From the NCBI GenBank assembly GCA_964482955.1, contig CAYZZW010000002.1:62001-126000 (forward strand): a stretch of DNA of 64,000 nt, in the 5' to 3' direction. Both the position numbers and the translations under genes were made by a program. The DNA is from JAPLSN01 sp964482955 (GTDB lineage Bacteria > Spirochaetota > Spirochaetia > Treponematales > UBA12059). The notes beneath the pieces were generated by a model. It ran no database searches and had not been told where the DNA came from. It saw nothing but the letters and a program-made list of their open reading frames with translations. Positions 24,351 through 31,924 of the stretch are shown here, piece by piece (position 1 is the first letter of the stretch; each line of letters opens with the position of its first letter).

Positions 24351-24367
24351 CCGCCGAGGCTCGCGTG

Positions 24368-24396
24368 TTGCGCGGCCGGCTCGTTTCCGCTACCAT
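24368..24396 (+). promoter_or_regulatory. Promoter of the trpS leader
   Basis: TTGCGC (24368-24373), 17 bp and TACCAT (24391-24396). A leader ORF begins seven bases later at 24404. Confidence 0.5.
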
Positions 24397-24403
24397 CGGA
24401 CGC

Positions 24404-24523
24404 ATGAAGCACGGAACCACCGTACCGCGACTGCCAACGCGCCTCCCGTACGCCCGGACCGCGCCGCGCTGGTCCTGGCGCCCGGCGGGATCGCACGCCG
24501 TCGTCGACGTCGCCGGGGCTTGA
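24404..24523 (+). CDS. Putative trpS leader peptide (39 aa, Trp-Ser-Trp)
   Basis: A short ORF starting at the predicted transcription start and containing TGG TCC TGG at 24470-24478. These Trp codons lie just before the 5' arm of a long stem (24484-24494 with 24538-24548). The stop codon TGA sits in the loop of an inner hairpin. The layout resembles amino-acid attenuators, but there is no U-run after the stem. It may instead be chance ORF structure in GC-rich DNA. Confidence 0.35.
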   Translation: MKHGTTVPRLPTRLPYARTAPRWSWRPAGSHAVVDVAGA

Positions 24524-24548
24524 CGGAGCCCCGCGAGGCGATCCCGCC
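24484..24548 (+). promoter_or_regulatory. Structured leader between Trp codons and trpS
   Basis: Perfect 11-bp pairing of GGCGGGATCGC (24484-24494) with GCGATCCCGCC (24538-24548) encloses a GGGGCT/AGCCCC hairpin (24515-24532). Ribosomes stalled at the preceding Trp codons would mask the 5' arm. A role in trpS control is inferred. Confidence 0.4.
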
Positions 24549-24614
24549 CGTTTCTCCACTATCCGATCCGGCCGCGAAACCGCGGCTTCCCATTCCCCTC
24601 CCACGGAGCAGACC

Positions 24615-25670
24615 ATGGAACGCAAACGAATCCTGACGGGCGACCGCCCGACCGGCAAGCTGCACATCGGCCACTACGTCGGCTCGCTCGCCAACCGCGT
24701 GCGGCTGCAAGACGAATACGAGTGCTTTTTCATCATCGCCGACCTCCACACGCTCACCACCAAGCCCGAAAAGGAGCACATCGAGCAGCTGGCCGACAAC
24801 GTGCGCTCGGCGGCCCTCGACTACCTCGCGTGCGGCATCGACCCGGCGAAGAGCGTCATCTACCTCCAGTCCGCGGTGCCCGAAGTCGTCGAGCTATCGC
24901 TCTTCTTCCAGAACCTCGTGACGGTGCCGCGGCTGTCGCGCATCCCGAGCCTCAAGGAGATGGCCCAGGGGGCGGGCATCGAGGAGATGCCCTTCGGCCT
25001 CCTCGGCTATCCGGTGTTGCAGGCCGCGGACATCCTCCTCCCGCGCGCGCACCTCGTGCCGGTCGGAAAGGACAACGTCGCGCACGTGGAGATCACGCGC
25101 GAGATCGCTCGCCGCTTCAACTTCCTCTACGGCGAGACCTTCCCGGTCCCGGAGGTGCTCGCGTCGGAATACGGCTCGCTCGTCGGCACCGACGGCAACG
25201 CCAAGATGTCCAAGTCGCTCAACAACGCCATCTACCTCTCGGACGACGAGGCGACGGTGCGTAAGCGCGTCATGTCGATGTACACGGACCCCAAGCGCGT
25301 CAGCGCCGACGTGCCGGGCACGGTGGAGGGCAACCCGGTCTTCCAATACCACGATGCCTTCAACCCGAACAAGGCGGAGGTCGAGGATCTCAAGGCCCGC
25401 TACCGGATCGGAAAGGTCGGCGACGTCGAGGTGAAGGAAAAGCTCGCGAAGGCGCTCAACGCGTTCCTCGATCCGATCCGCGAGCGCCGCGCGAAGTACG
25501 AAGCCGAATCGGGCCTTGCCGACGAGGTGGTGTACGACGGCACGATGCGCATGCGCGAGGAAGCCCGCTCCACGCTCGCGTTGGCCAAGAAGGCCATGGG
25601 CCTGTCCGCCGTCTGGAACCGCCTCTCCCGCAAGGCCGAAGACGTCAAAAAAAAACGCGCCAAGGCGTAA
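24615..25670 (+). CDS. trpS: Tryptophanyl-tRNA synthetase
   Basis: A 351-aa class I synthetase that charges tRNA-Trp. HIGH motif at residues 17-20 (GKLHIGHYVGS), QAADILLPRAHLVPVGKDNVAHVE in the Trp/ATP site, and KMSKS in DGNAKMSKSLNNA near residue 195. Length is normal for bacterial TrpS. ATG 24615 lies behind CGGAGCAGACC. The gene may be controlled by the leader at 24404-24548. It ends just before a CACGAAG element. Confidence 0.96.
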   Translation: MERKRILTGDRPTGKLHIGHYVGSLANRVRLQDEYECFFIIADLHTLTTKPEKEHIEQLADNVRSAALDYLACGIDPAKSVIYLQSAVPEVVELSLFFQNLVTVPRLSRIPSLKEMAQGAGIEEMPFGLLGYPVLQAADILLPRAHLVPVGKDNVAHVEITREIARRFNFLYGETFPVPEVLASEYGSLVGTDGNAKMSKSLNNAIYLSDDEATVRKRVMSMYTDPKRVSADVPGTVEGNPVFQYHDAFNPNKAEVEDLKARYRIGKVGDVEVKEKLAKALNAFLDPIRERRAKYEAESGLADEVVYDGTMRMREEARSTLALAKKAMGLSAVWNRLSRKAEDVKKKRAKA

Positions 25671-25679
25671 CGGTAAAAA

Positions 25680-25832
25680 CGATCACGAAGGGCACGAAGG
25701 CGGGACCACGAAGGGCACGAAGGAAGAGGGAGCAAAAGTATAAGATATGCCAGAGTTCGATCTTCAGCCCCTTTCACTCTTCTTCGTGTCCTTCGTGGCA
25801 AAACCTTCGTGTCCTTCGTGGTAAAAAGACTC
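25680..25832. repeat. CACGAAG repeat element, copy 2
   Basis: Left units ATCACGAAGGGCACGAAGG and ACCACGAAGGGCACGAAGG, an AT-rich centre, then two inverted right units ending CCTTCGTGGTAA. It fills the gap between trpS and the cupin gene. Confidence 0.9.
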
Positions 25833-25845
25833 AGGGAGCGACAGT

Positions 25846-26166
25846 ATGAAGACGGTTGCGGTCGATGAAGCGAAGGTGATCCTCGACGCGGACGGCGTCG
25901 TCGGGAAGGCGCTCTACGAGCGTCCGGAGTACGCCGTCGTGCATCTCGAGCTGGCGCCGGGCGCCACAGTCGCGCCGCACGTCACGCCCTTCGACGCGCT
26001 CTTCCACGTCCTCGAGGGGAACGGCATCGTGACCCTGAACGGCGAGGAACTCCGCGCGCGCCCGGGCCTGGAAGTGGAGGTCCCCGCCGGCGTCTCCAAG
26101 TCCGTCCGCAACGACGGCCCCGCACCGCTCAAGCTCCTCGTCGTCAAATGTCCGAACCCCGCATGA
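25846..26166 (+). CDS. Small cupin protein
   Basis: A 106-aa single-domain cupin_2 protein. Motif 1 is HVTPFDALFHVLEGNGIVTLNGEE and motif 2 is the later PGLEVEVPAGVSKSVRN. Such proteins bind a metal and a small ligand, and many are isomerases or sensors. The reaction cannot be assigned. It is flanked on both sides by CACGAAG elements, so its promoter probably lies in the upstream repeat centre. Confidence 0.85.
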   Translation: MKTVAVDEAKVILDADGVVGKALYERPEYAVVHLELAPGATVAPHVTPFDALFHVLEGNGIVTLNGEELRARPGLEVEVPAGVSKSVRNDGPAPLKLLVVKCPNPA

Positions 26167-26169
26167 AGA

Positions 26170-26425
26170 ATTCACCACGAAGAGCACGAAAGTGGGACCA
26201 CGAAGGGCACGAAGGCAACGAAGCGATCAAGAAGAGTGATTGTCGGCAGGAGTCCTAGTTTTTGATCGCAAGGAATAGAGATACCATTTTTCTTTTTGAA
26301 AAATCTCCCTGAATGCCAACGCTCGAGTACTCGCTAAGCTTCGCTCCGTGGCAAATCCCCAAACCGCTCTTCCTTCGTGTCCTTCGTGGCAAAACCTTCG
26401 TGCCCTTCGTGGTTCATATTTGTGC
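26170..26425. repeat. CACGAAG repeat element, copy 3, with nested CGAGTACTCG element
   Basis: Left CCACGAAGAGCACGAAAG and CCACGAAGGGCACGAAGG units, an AT-rich centre, then right units ending CCTTCGTGGTTC. A 29-bp CGAGTACTCG element lies inside at 26318-26346. No gene is seen between 26167 and 26445. Confidence 0.9.
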
Positions 26426-26445
26426 AAAAGAAGGCAGGGGTGGCC

Positions 26446-28134
26446 TTATGCCCGGACGTGAGAGAGGGCGCGGGCGGCGGCGAGGAGGGAGCAGAGGGTC
26501 GTCGCGCCCAGGAGGACGATCCAGGCCGTCAGCGCGAGGGGTGGCGGCAGGGCTTGGTAGCAGGCTTCGACCGCGAGCCGGCCGAGATAGGCGAGTCCCG
26601 CGAAGAGGAACGACGCGACGGCCGTCATGATCGCGATGCCGACGACGGTGTCGACGGCGCCAGGGGCTTCCTTGCGGCGGAAGCGGGCGCCGAAGGCCGT
26701 GCCGAGTAGAGCGGCGATCATCGCCGCGAACGGAAAGGCGATCCGCGTCGCCAGTTCCTTGCGGTAGGGCAGGGGATCGAGGCCGTAGCTCCGCACGTCG
26801 TCCAAGCCCGACCAGAGCGTCGGCAGCGACACCGCGTCGAGCCCGTGCCGGAGCGCCAGGATGCGCGCGGCTTCTTCGTGGCCCATGGGCGCGTCGGCGA
26901 AGAAGGGCAGGTCGGGCGCGCCTTTCGTCCAGACGGGCTCGAACACCGTGTCCGGGGCGTCGCGGTCCACGGTGCGGAGGAAGACCGTCGAGCCCCTGAG
27001 GCGCGCGTAGGGCGCGGAAACCCGGACCACGGGATTTCCGCCTTCGAACACGGCCAGCTCGAAGCCCTCGAAGTACACCGAATCCCACGAGTCGACCGCG
27101 CGCGTGGCGGCTAAAACCCGTTCCGTGTCTCCGTTGCGCCTGACGACGAAGAAGCGTTCTGCGGGCGCGGTCGACAAGGCGCGCAGCATCGTGTCGAAGA
27201 ACACGGCGCTGTTCGAGAGCTCGGCCAGGCTTTCGGCCAGATAGCGCTCCACGTCCGGGTCGTTCGGCAGTTTTTTCGAGAGTTCCAGGTAAACGGCGTA
27301 GGCTTTCCGCGGATCGCCCGAGCGGAGGGCCTGGTAGCCCTCGAGTTTCTTCGCGTAGACCGCGGCGTTTTCCGCGTCTTCTGGCGGCGGCTTGAGGCGT
27401 CCCACGCCGTCGAGGATGCGTTTCCGCGCTTCGCGGTAAGCCGGTTCCCGGGGCGACAGGGTCAGGGCGCGGTCGATGAAGAAGAGCGCCGTGAGGTAGT
27501 CGCCCTTCGCCTCCGCGTCGCGGGCGCGGGCGTACCAGCCTTCGGCGTTCTGTTCCGGCGCCACCGTGGGTTTCGGGTCGGGCGCCGGGGCCGCGGGCTC
27601 GGCTTCGTCCGTTTTCGCGCGCTTGAGGATTTCCGCCTCGACAGCGTCGTTCAGTTTCGAATACGAGGAGTCGTACGCGTCGATGCCCCGGCAGACGGCG
27701 AGGAAACGCCGGGCGTCGTCGTAGTCCTTCCGGCGCATGGCGTCGTCGGCCGCCTTCAGGGCTTCCTTGAAGTGCCGGCTGGCGGTTTCGGCGGTCCGGA
27801 GCGTGGTGACGAGCGGCGGCAGGGCGACGAGGCGGAACGCCGACGCGAGGACGCACAGGACGAGCGCCGGCGGCAAAAGCGGCTTGATCGCGTCGAAGGA
27901 CTTGCCGCCCGCGGGCACCGCGAAGGACGCGGCAGCCGCGGCGGCCGCGAAGAGCATCGGCACGATCAGCGCCGACAGCGTGACGGCCGCGCGCAGGGAG
28001 CGCCACGTCATGAGATAGCGGGGAATGATGCGGGCCGGCGTCCCCTCGTACACGGCGAAGAGGAAGGCCGCGAGATAGCCGAGCAGGACGAAGCCCAGCA
28101 CGATGCCGGACACGGGTACGCGTTTCGCGGCCAT
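26446..28134 (-). CDS. LptF/LptG-like permease with inserted TPR region
   Basis: A 562-aa membrane protein. Three N-terminal membrane segments (about 8-30, 48-75 and 85-110) are followed by a long soluble part with TPR-like helices (about 170-330). A beta-strand region comes next, then a C-terminal block like LptF/LptG: YRKELATRIAFPFAAMIAALLGTAFGARFRRK and three membrane helices. LptF/G form the inner-membrane LPS extractor; here the domain between the halves is enlarged by TPRs. ATG 28134 lies two bases after the stop of the paired upstream gene. The call is by architecture and C-terminal pattern; the cargo may be LPS or another lipid. Confidence 0.6.
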   Translation of the reverse strand: MAAKRVPVSGIVLGFVLLGYLAAFLFAVYEGTPARIIPRYLMTWRSLRAAVTLSALIVPMLFAAAAAAASFAVPAGGKSFDAIKPLLPPALVLCVLASAFRLVALPPLVTTLRTAETASRHFKEALKAADDAMRRKDYDDARRFLAVCRGIDAYDSSYSKLNDAVEAEILKRAKTDEAEPAAPAPDPKPTVAPEQNAEGWYARARDAEAKGDYLTALFFIDRALTLSPREPAYREARKRILDGVGRLKPPPEDAENAAVYAKKLEGYQALRSGDPRKAYAVYLELSKKLPNDPDVERYLAESLAELSNSAVFFDTMLRALSTAPAERFFVVRRNGDTERVLAATRAVDSWDSVYFEGFELAVFEGGNPVVRVSAPYARLRGSTVFLRTVDRDAPDTVFEPVWTKGAPDLPFFADAPMGHEEAARILALRHGLDAVSLPTLWSGLDDVRSYGLDPLPYRKELATRIAFPFAAMIAALLGTAFGARFRRKEAPGAVDTVVGIAIMTAVASFLFAGLAYLGRLAVEACYQALPPPLALTAWIVLLGATTLCSLLAAARALSHVRA

Positions 28135-28136
28135 GG

Positions 28137-29036
28137 TCAGCGCCGTTCCCGCGGATTGCGGAGGAAGACGAGGTCGAACAGGCCCAGGACGAGGACCATG
28201 ACGCACGAGGCCAGGAAATGCGTCCACGTCGCGGGGATTTTCAATTCGAGATAACCGACGAGCCGTTCCGGCGCCCCCGACGCGACGAGCGACAGGAGCG
28301 CGAAAAAGCCGACGGCGGCCGCGAAGGACACGCAAAAGGACACCATGGGCCAGGAGCCGGTCCGGGACAGGGGCCAGAGCGACATGAGCGCCAGCGCGAG
28401 GGACAGGGCGAACATGATCCGCTCGCCCGGGTTTTTCCCGGCGAACGAGAACATGAACTCCCGCACGCCCGCGAAATCGAGGGCGTCGACGACGGGGGGG
28501 CGCGGCTCGGGCGGCGGGACGAACGGGGTTCTCGTCTTTCCGCCCGCGACGACCGACGCGCGGTCGGCGCCCAGCGGGGCGTCCGCGAAGCGGGCGAGCG
28601 GGGCGTCCTTCGACGAGGGATCGAAGAGGAATATCCCTTCGGCGCGGTCGCCCCGCACCGAGGACACGTAGAGTTCACCTTCCGGAAGCGGGGCCACGAC
28701 GCCGGTCGGCAGGGCGCGCGACGTCGCGGGGGCGTCGACGGGGCGCGGGGCGAGCGGCAGGATCAGCACGTAGGCGATCAGGGCCAGGTGGAAGCCCGCG
28801 AATAGCGTCAGGTAGCCGGCCGGCCGGTTGGGCGAGGCGCGGGTGGCGCGGGGAAAGGCGAACTGCGCGGCGCCGGCGAGCGCGTACGGGAACAGCGCCG
28901 CCGCCAGGCCGAGCAAGACCGCGACGGAGTGAAGCCCCCGGATGGCGTTATAAATGAAGAAAACGAGCGTCAGGACGATCAGCCAGAGGAGCGAATCGAG
29001 CCACAATCGGCCTATCTGGAGCAACGCCGCCTTCAT
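28137..29036 (-). CDS. LptF/LptG-like membrane protein (partner of the downstream gene)
   Basis: A 299-aa inner-membrane protein with three N-terminal helices, a soluble domain of about 100 residues (LYVSSVRGDRAEGIFLFDP and following strands), then three C-terminal helices. This 3+3 layout with a central beta domain is that of LptF/LptG. The start is uncertain: ATG 29036 is used, but GTG at 29045 and an in-frame GTG near 29093 are possible, and none has a good ribosome-binding site. It is tightly linked to the TPR-containing gene, so the two may form a heterodimer. Confidence 0.55.
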   Translation of the reverse strand: MKAALLQIGRLWLDSLLWLIVLTLVFFIYNAIRGLHSVAVLLGLAAALFPYALAGAAQFAFPRATRASPNRPAGYLTLFAGFHLALIAYVLILPLAPRPVDAPATSRALPTGVVAPLPEGELYVSSVRGDRAEGIFLFDPSSKDAPLARFADAPLGADRASVVAGGKTRTPFVPPPEPRPPVVDALDFAGVREFMFSFAGKNPGERIMFALSLALALMSLWPLSRTGSWPMVSFCVSFAAAVGFFALLSLVASGAPERLVGYLELKIPATWTHFLASCVMVLVLGLFDLVFLRNPRERR

Positions 29037-29095
29037 TTGGTTCACTGTAACATGGCCCTGTCGCGTTTGCAAGAAACGGGCCAAGTCGCTCAAGC

Positions 29096-29133
29096 GGTGT
29101 CAGACACCACTCGGTCAACGGTGTCTGACACCA
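29096..29133. repeat. Pair of GGTGTC-N-GACACC palindromes
   Basis: GGTGTCAGACACC (29096-29108) and GGTGTCTGACACC (29121-29133) lie 12 bp apart and are inverted relative to each other. Confidence 0.85.
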
Positions 29134-29144
29134 TCCCCACAACT

Positions 29145-29153
29145 TATCCACAA
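29145..29153 (+). other. DnaA-box-like site 1
   Basis: TTATCCACA matches the bacterial DnaA-box consensus. The following bases give TCCACAACTTGTT, repeated at 29379-29391. Confidence 0.4.
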
Positions 29154-29159
29154 CTTGTT

Positions 29160-29344
29160 GGATGATCCGGGGATGCTTCCTTCGGTTTTCCCGGAAAATG
29201 GTGCGGTTTCTTGATGTTTTTGCTAATTATCCAATATGGGAAAATTGAATTAAGTATAATTCCAAAAAGGAAATAGCGATTGTCAAGTTCGAAATCTCAA
29301 GGGTTTGAACCGGGTGCCGATGCCGTCTTATCGTTAGTCTCGAT
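29160..29344. other. AT-rich island between two DnaA-box-like sites
   Basis: The segment 29211-29275 is strikingly AT-rich compared with everything around it. It lies between TTATCCACA (29145) and TTGTCCACA (29376). No gene is seen in 29037-29344. It could be a DNA-unwinding element, a strong promoter region or a scar of transferred DNA. Confidence 0.5.
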
Positions 29345-29971
29345 TCAGGAAGGGTTTACGGATTTATTCGCCGAGTTGTCCACAACTTGTTCAACCAACC
29401 GGTAGCCTTGTCCCCGATCGCAGCGTATGCAGTTCCACTTCGGGTCGTGGCCGGCTACGCGCAGCTTCGACCGGAGCCGTGAAAGCCTCATCCGGACGGC
29501 GCTCGCCGCTTGGGGGGCGCCGAAGGCCGTGGCCAGGGCGTCCAGGGGGACGGAGGATCCCCGGTTGGCCACGAGCGCCCGGAGCGCCCGCCATTCGCCC
29601 GGGTTCAAGCCCACGACCCCGCCGGGACCATCGACGGCGTCCGGCCCGATCCTGATCGAGGCCGAGCCGAAACCCAGGGTGCAGCGGGCGCGCGCCCGCG
29701 CCTCGAGTTCCCCTCGGGTCCACGGTTCGCGGAGATAGTCGGCACAGCCCGATTCGAAGGCGTAGGACAGCCGGTCTTCCCGTCCGTACGCGAAGACGAG
29801 CGCGCCGGGGGGCGGTACCGGGACGTCGAGCGCGTCCGCGGGCACGACGAAGAGATCGACGTCCGCGCTCCACGTGGGCGCAGCCTCGAAACGATAAAAA
29901 AACGGGAAGGAACCCCGCGGTTCCTTCCCGTCGATATCTAAAAATCGGGTTCCGGTTATCTCTACCGTCAC
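29345..29971 (-). CDS. Winged-helix regulator with receiver-like N-domain lacking phosphoacceptor
   Basis: A 208-aa protein. The N-terminal part (VTVEITGTRFLDIDG to about residue 100) resembles a shortened response-regulator receiver (VDLFVVPADALD, GALVFAYGRED, CADYLREPWTRGELEARA) but no conserved acidic pocket is clear. Residues about 110-205 are an OmpR-like winged helix: LNPGEWRALRALVANRGSSV, SAVRMRLSRLRSKLRVAG and RGQGYRLVEQ. GTG 29971 overlaps the pspA stop (GTGA). A strong terminator lies inside its first codons at 29896-29930. A DnaA-box-like site is in its 3' end. Confidence 0.75.
   Translation of the reverse strand: MTVEITGTRFLDIDGKEPRGSFPFFYRFEAAPTWSADVDLFVVPADALDVPVPPPGALVFAYGREDRLSYAFESGCADYLREPWTRGELEARARARCTLGFGSASIRIGPDAVDGPGGVVGLNPGEWRALRALVANRGSSVPLDALATAFGAPQAASAVRMRLSRLRSKLRVAGHDPKWNCIRCDRGQGYRLVEQVVDNSANKSVNPS
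29376..29384 (+). other. DnaA-box-like site 2
   Basis: TTGTCCACA, the form common in GC-rich genomes. It lies inside the 3' end of the winged-helix gene. Confidence 0.35.
29896..29930 (-). terminator. Intrinsic terminator after pspA, inside the winged-helix ORF
   Basis: On the minus strand a perfect 12-bp stem CGGGAAGGAACC/GGTTCCTTCCCG with a 4-nt loop is followed by seven T. It begins 38 nt after the pspA stop and is translated as part of the overlapping downstream ORF. Confidence 0.85.
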
Positions 29972-30681
29972 GACTGGGGCGTGCCCGAGGGCGCCCCGGC
30001 GTCCTGGGTGAGCATCTTGGCCTTGAGCTCCTCGAGGAGGGCGTCCGCTCCCGCGCCGGACTGCTCGAGCTTCTTGAATTCCTTTTCGAGGCTGGCGCCC
30101 TCGGAGAGGTCGGCCAACTCCACCTGGGCGTCGGCGCGGGCTTCGAGCTCGTCGACCTTCTTGGCCATGCGGTCGAAGGTGTCGAAGGCGCTCGTGTTGC
30201 CGGCCATGCTCGTCAGGGTCTTGGAGATCTTTTCCTGGGCTTCGGCGCGCTTCGAGCGGGCGATGAGGATGTTCTTCTTGCGGGTGGCCTCGTCGATCTT
30301 GTTCTGGAGCTGGCGGAGGGCTTCCTTCAGCTTTTCGACCGACGCCTTCTGCGCGTCCCATTGGGGCTTGAGCTGGGCGTAGTAGTTGTCGAACTCCTGC
30401 TTGCGGACCAGGGCTTCCTTGGCCAGGTCGTCGCGCCCGGCCTTGACCGCGATCATCGCCTTCTTCTCCCACTCCTCGGACTGGGTCTTCTGGGAGATGA
30501 GCTCGCGCTCGATCTTCTTCTCGTCGGCGATGGACATGGCGACGGATTTCTTCGATTCGACCATCTGCGTGTTCATGTCCAGGAGCAGCTGGTTGAGCAT
30601 CTTCTCGGGGTTTTCGGCCTTCGAGATGAGGTCGTTTATGTTCGAAGAAAGCAGGGTCTTGAGCCTGTCGAAAATTCCCAT
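29968..30681 (-). CDS. pspA: Phage shock protein A / IM30 family
   Basis: A 237-aa ESCRT-III-like coiled-coil protein that binds and protects stressed inner membranes. It opens MGIFDRLKTLLSSNINDLISKAENPEKMLNQ, the conserved amphipathic helix and H1 hinge of PspA. Long helices follow (VAMSIADEKKIERELISQK, ALRQLQNKIDEATRKKNILIARSKRAEAQ) and an acidic Gly/Ala-rich tail. It is the third gene of the STAS-YbjN-PspA operon. No PspF or PspB/C is seen nearby, so control must be different, perhaps through the upstream STAS protein (inference). Confidence 0.95.
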   Translation of the reverse strand: MGIFDRLKTLLSSNINDLISKAENPEKMLNQLLLDMNTQMVESKKSVAMSIADEKKIERELISQKTQSEEWEKKAMIAVKAGRDDLAKEALVRKQEFDNYYAQLKPQWDAQKASVEKLKEALRQLQNKIDEATRKKNILIARSKRAEAQEKISKTLTSMAGNTSAFDTFDRMAKKVDELEARADAQVELADLSEGASLEKEFKKLEQSGAGADALLEELKAKMLTQDAGAPSGTPQS

Positions 30682-30702
30682 GGTTAAAGCCTCCTCGTCC
30701 TG

Positions 30703-31086
30703 TCAGGAGCGGTATGCGCCCAGGATCTTGTAGTGTTTGCCGAGCGCGAAGCCGATCGAGTCGAGACTGGCTTCGAATTCGGAGCGGTCCATCGTCGCGT
30801 ATTCGAGGGTGTCGACGAGGATGATTTCGTTCTTTTCGATGGCGTAGGCGCCGTGGGTGACGTCCTCGGCGTTGAGCTTGAGCAAGGTTTCGAAGAGTTC
30901 GAGCTTCTTGTCCTTGGGGACGTCCATCGCCTTGGCGCGGATGACGACGATGGGATCGTCGAAGGCGGCCACGACCTGGACGAGGCCGCGGCTCCGGTCG
31001 TTCACGAGAAAGGCGCCGGGGCTTATTTCCTGGTATTCGATCTTGAGCTCGATCAGGAACTGCTCGATCTTGTTGAGGCCGTTCAT
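30703..31086 (-). CDS. YbjN/CesT-like small protein
   Basis: A 127-aa soluble protein with the pattern of YbjN or type III chaperone-like folds: an N-terminal helix IEQFLIELKIEYQEI, a strand pair VQVVAAFDDPIVVIRAK, LFETLLKLNAEDVTHGAYAIEKNEIILVDTL, and a C-terminal helix FEASLDSIGFALGKHY. Proteins of this type act as small chaperones or adaptors. It lies 21 bp upstream of pspA in the same operon and may bind PspA or the STAS protein. Confidence 0.65.
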   Translation of the reverse strand: MNGLNKIEQFLIELKIEYQEISPGAFLVNDRSRGLVQVVAAFDDPIVVIRAKAMDVPKDKKLELFETLLKLNAEDVTHGAYAIEKNEIILVDTLEYATMDRSEFEASLDSIGFALGKHYKILGAYRS

Positions 31087-31138
31087 GCTTCCTCCCGTTT
31101 CCCGATGTGCGCGCGCGAGTACGATCCGACGGAACGTA

Positions 31139-31711
31139 TTATCCGAGGAACACCTGGCCGGACGCGTCGATGGCGAGTATCGTCTTGCACTCGGAGCATC
31201 GGAAACGTCCCGGTTTGGCGGCTTTCAGCTTCTTGTTGCAGATGGGGCAGGAGAAGATCTTCGGGAACACCGACTGCGAGGAGCTCTGGTCTCCCTGCTG
31301 GTAGAAGTTCACGGCGTCGTCGAGGTTGTCTTTAATATTGAAGAATTGCGAAAATCCGAGCAGCTGGAAGACTTCGTAGACCTTGGGCTGGATTTCGAGC
31401 AGGACGATGTCGCCGCCGCGCGGTTTCACGGCCTTGAGGAAGGCGGTGAAGGAGCCGATGCCGGTGGATGACACGTAATTGAGCCCGGAACAGTTGAAAA
31501 TGAGGCGGATGTAGCCCGATTCGATGGCCTTGCCGACGCGTTTCTGGAAAAAATTCGAATTGTAGGTGTCGATGTAGCCGGTCAAGTAGAGGGCGAGGCA
31601 ATTTTCGACTTTCTTGCGTCCGCCGTCGTCCATGTCAAGGCGCTGGAGCCGTATTTTAAGGCTGTCGTCCTTTTCGTCGTCGAATCCGGGAACAATATCA
31701 TTATTGTTCAT
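31139..31711 (-). CDS. STAS-domain protein with C-terminal zinc ribbon
   Basis: A 190-aa protein. Residues about 20-130 are a STAS (anti-sigma factor antagonist) domain: ENCLALYLTGYIDTYNSNFF, then IRLIFNCSGLNYVSSTGIGSFTAFLKAVK, which contains the regulatory Ser/Thr of this family. Residues about 155-185 are a zinc ribbon with CPICNKKL and RCSEC. STAS proteins are switched by kinases and SpoIIE phosphatases; a SpoIIE phosphatase is encoded at 8913. It heads the pspA operon behind a strong promoter. ATG 31711 has GAGGAG upstream. Confidence 0.87.
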   Translation of the reverse strand: MNNNDIVPGFDDEKDDSLKIRLQRLDMDDGGRKKVENCLALYLTGYIDTYNSNFFQKRVGKAIESGYIRLIFNCSGLNYVSSTGIGSFTAFLKAVKPRGGDIVLLEIQPKVYEVFQLLGFSQFFNIKDNLDDAVNFYQQGDQSSSQSVFPKIFSCPICNKKLKAAKPGRFRCSECKTILAIDASGQVFLG

Positions 31712-31757
31712 GGTGCTCCTCGTACTGTGCGCTCGGGACGGACCCGCGGATTTTTCA

Positions 31758-31786
31758 ACCCTAGTGCAAGTCCAAAACACTGTCAA
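31758..31786 (-). promoter_or_regulatory. Promoter of the STAS-YbjN-PspA operon
   Basis: TTGACA (31781-31786), 17 bp and TAGGGT (31758-31763) on the minus strand. The leader is about 40 nt. Confidence 0.7.
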
Positions 31787-31924
31787 GCTCGCGCCGTTCG
31801 GGCGCGACGGGCGCCGTTTTCCGGGGCGAAGTCGGGCTTCGTCCCCCGTAGAGTATCGGTATAAATGTCGGATTTTCCCACCGTACGCGACCTCTTCCGT
31901 CGTTCGGAGCCTTCGGGCGGCGAC

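Noticed and set aside
24404..24614. T-box riboswitch upstream of trpS
   Set aside because: No T-box bulge sequence or terminator/antiterminator pair with a U-run could be found.
29290..29325. Possible tRNA T-arm on the minus strand (GGTTCAAACC)
   Set aside because: No matching acceptor, D or anticodon stems could be drawn around it.
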